From: Setoptus koraiensis
Lineage: Eukaryota > Arthropoda
DNA length: 64,000 bases
Direction of reading: 5' to 3'
NCBI GenBank assembly: GCA_048013815.1
Contig: CM106586.1
Coordinates: forward strand, 24,242,001-24,306,000
The position numbers and the translations under genes were made by a program. Below the pieces are notes generated by a model. That model searched no databases, was not told where the DNA came from, and worked only from the letters and a program-made list of their open reading frames with translations. Below are positions 63,854 to 64,000 of this stretch, piece after piece. Position 1 is the stretch's first letter, and each line of letters begins with the position of its first letter.

Positions 63854-64000
63854 GAAAGAGAGACGACGGGGCGAGGAAAGACAAAGAGAGAGTTACTGTA
63901 GCGCAATTTGATATGGTTATTTGATACAAACAATGGATTTTTTCAAATTTATATGCGATTGTCGTTTGATTATCTGATCTGGCCAATCATCTAATATTTG
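59636..64000. other. AT-rich gene-free region
   Basis: More than 4 kb without a supported gene on either strand. Only GA tracts near the right end stand out. It may be intergenic or intron of a gene beyond the window. Confidence 0.65.
63795..63849. repeat. GA dinucleotide tract
   Basis: About 27 uninterrupted GA units; a shorter GA tract lies at 63441-63459. The Ser/Leu frame on the minus strand is a repeat artefact. Confidence 0.95.

Noticed and set aside
63567-63986. A 139-codon minus-strand frame with a Ser/Leu run
   Set aside because: Driven by the GA tract; flanking residues show no motif.

Overview
The window is eukaryotic nuclear DNA from an invertebrate, most likely an arthropod and quite possibly an acariform mite. 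Evidence: GT-AG introns of about 94-188 bp, a typical eukaryotic tRNA-Ala with anticodon AGC, and animal proteins (AP-2 mu, Rab32/38, ERK-type MAP kinase, ASPP, ZNF367, ZNF706, C11orf54/DUF1907 hydrolase, 4-hydroxyphenylpyruvate dioxygenase). Genes are intron-poor: 0-2 coding introns where vertebrate orthologues have many. The lineage call is inference. I rest it on the compact, intron-poor style plus an intronless bacterial-type panB; horizontally acquired pantothenate genes are known from spider mites. A run of exactly 500 N (26910-27409) marks a scaffold gap.

Layout. 1-15534: no convincing gene; dense microsatellites (CAA/GTT, GA, TG), short tandem repeats, one good TATA motif and one GC-rich short ORF. 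15535-24079: AP-2 mu (+), URM1 (-), an inverted-duplication junction, the C11orf54-type hydrolase (+) and a 1226-residue low-complexity protein (+). 24746-25708: a predicted tail-anchored protein (-). After the gap come ZNF706 (+), ASPP (-) and CDP-diacylglycerol synthase (-), then a fold-back repeat. 36032-36894: Rab32/38 (+). 37000-42055: mostly empty, with one possible cysteine-rich exon. 42056-50480: a CRAL-TRIO protein (+), HPPD (+), FAM50 (-), PanB (-) and tRNA-Ala (-). 52488-59635: a two-SH3 protein (+), an ERK-like kinase (-), ZNF367 (-), an HD-domain nucleotidase (+) and CWC22 (-). 59636-64000: AT-rich, no gene seen.

The genes are mostly unrelated housekeeping functions and not a pathway cluster: clathrin endocytosis, tRNA thiolation, phospholipid synthesis, trafficking to lysosome-related organelles, tyrosine catabolism, spliceosome function (FAM50 and CWC22) and signalling.

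The most unusual structure lies at 17455-17977. The URM1 gene begins with an inverted, diverged copy of the neighbouring hydrolase gene's 5' flank and first ~19 codons, so its protein starts with a borrowed N-terminus. Directly behind it sits an almost identical inverted copy of ~220 bp from the coding exon of the next gene (21099-21317). The second notable item is an intact panB resembling actinobacterial PanB, embedded among animal genes.

I saw no retrovirus-like, Polinton-like or CRISPR sequences. All identities and alignments were judged by eye from sequence and remembered family sequences.
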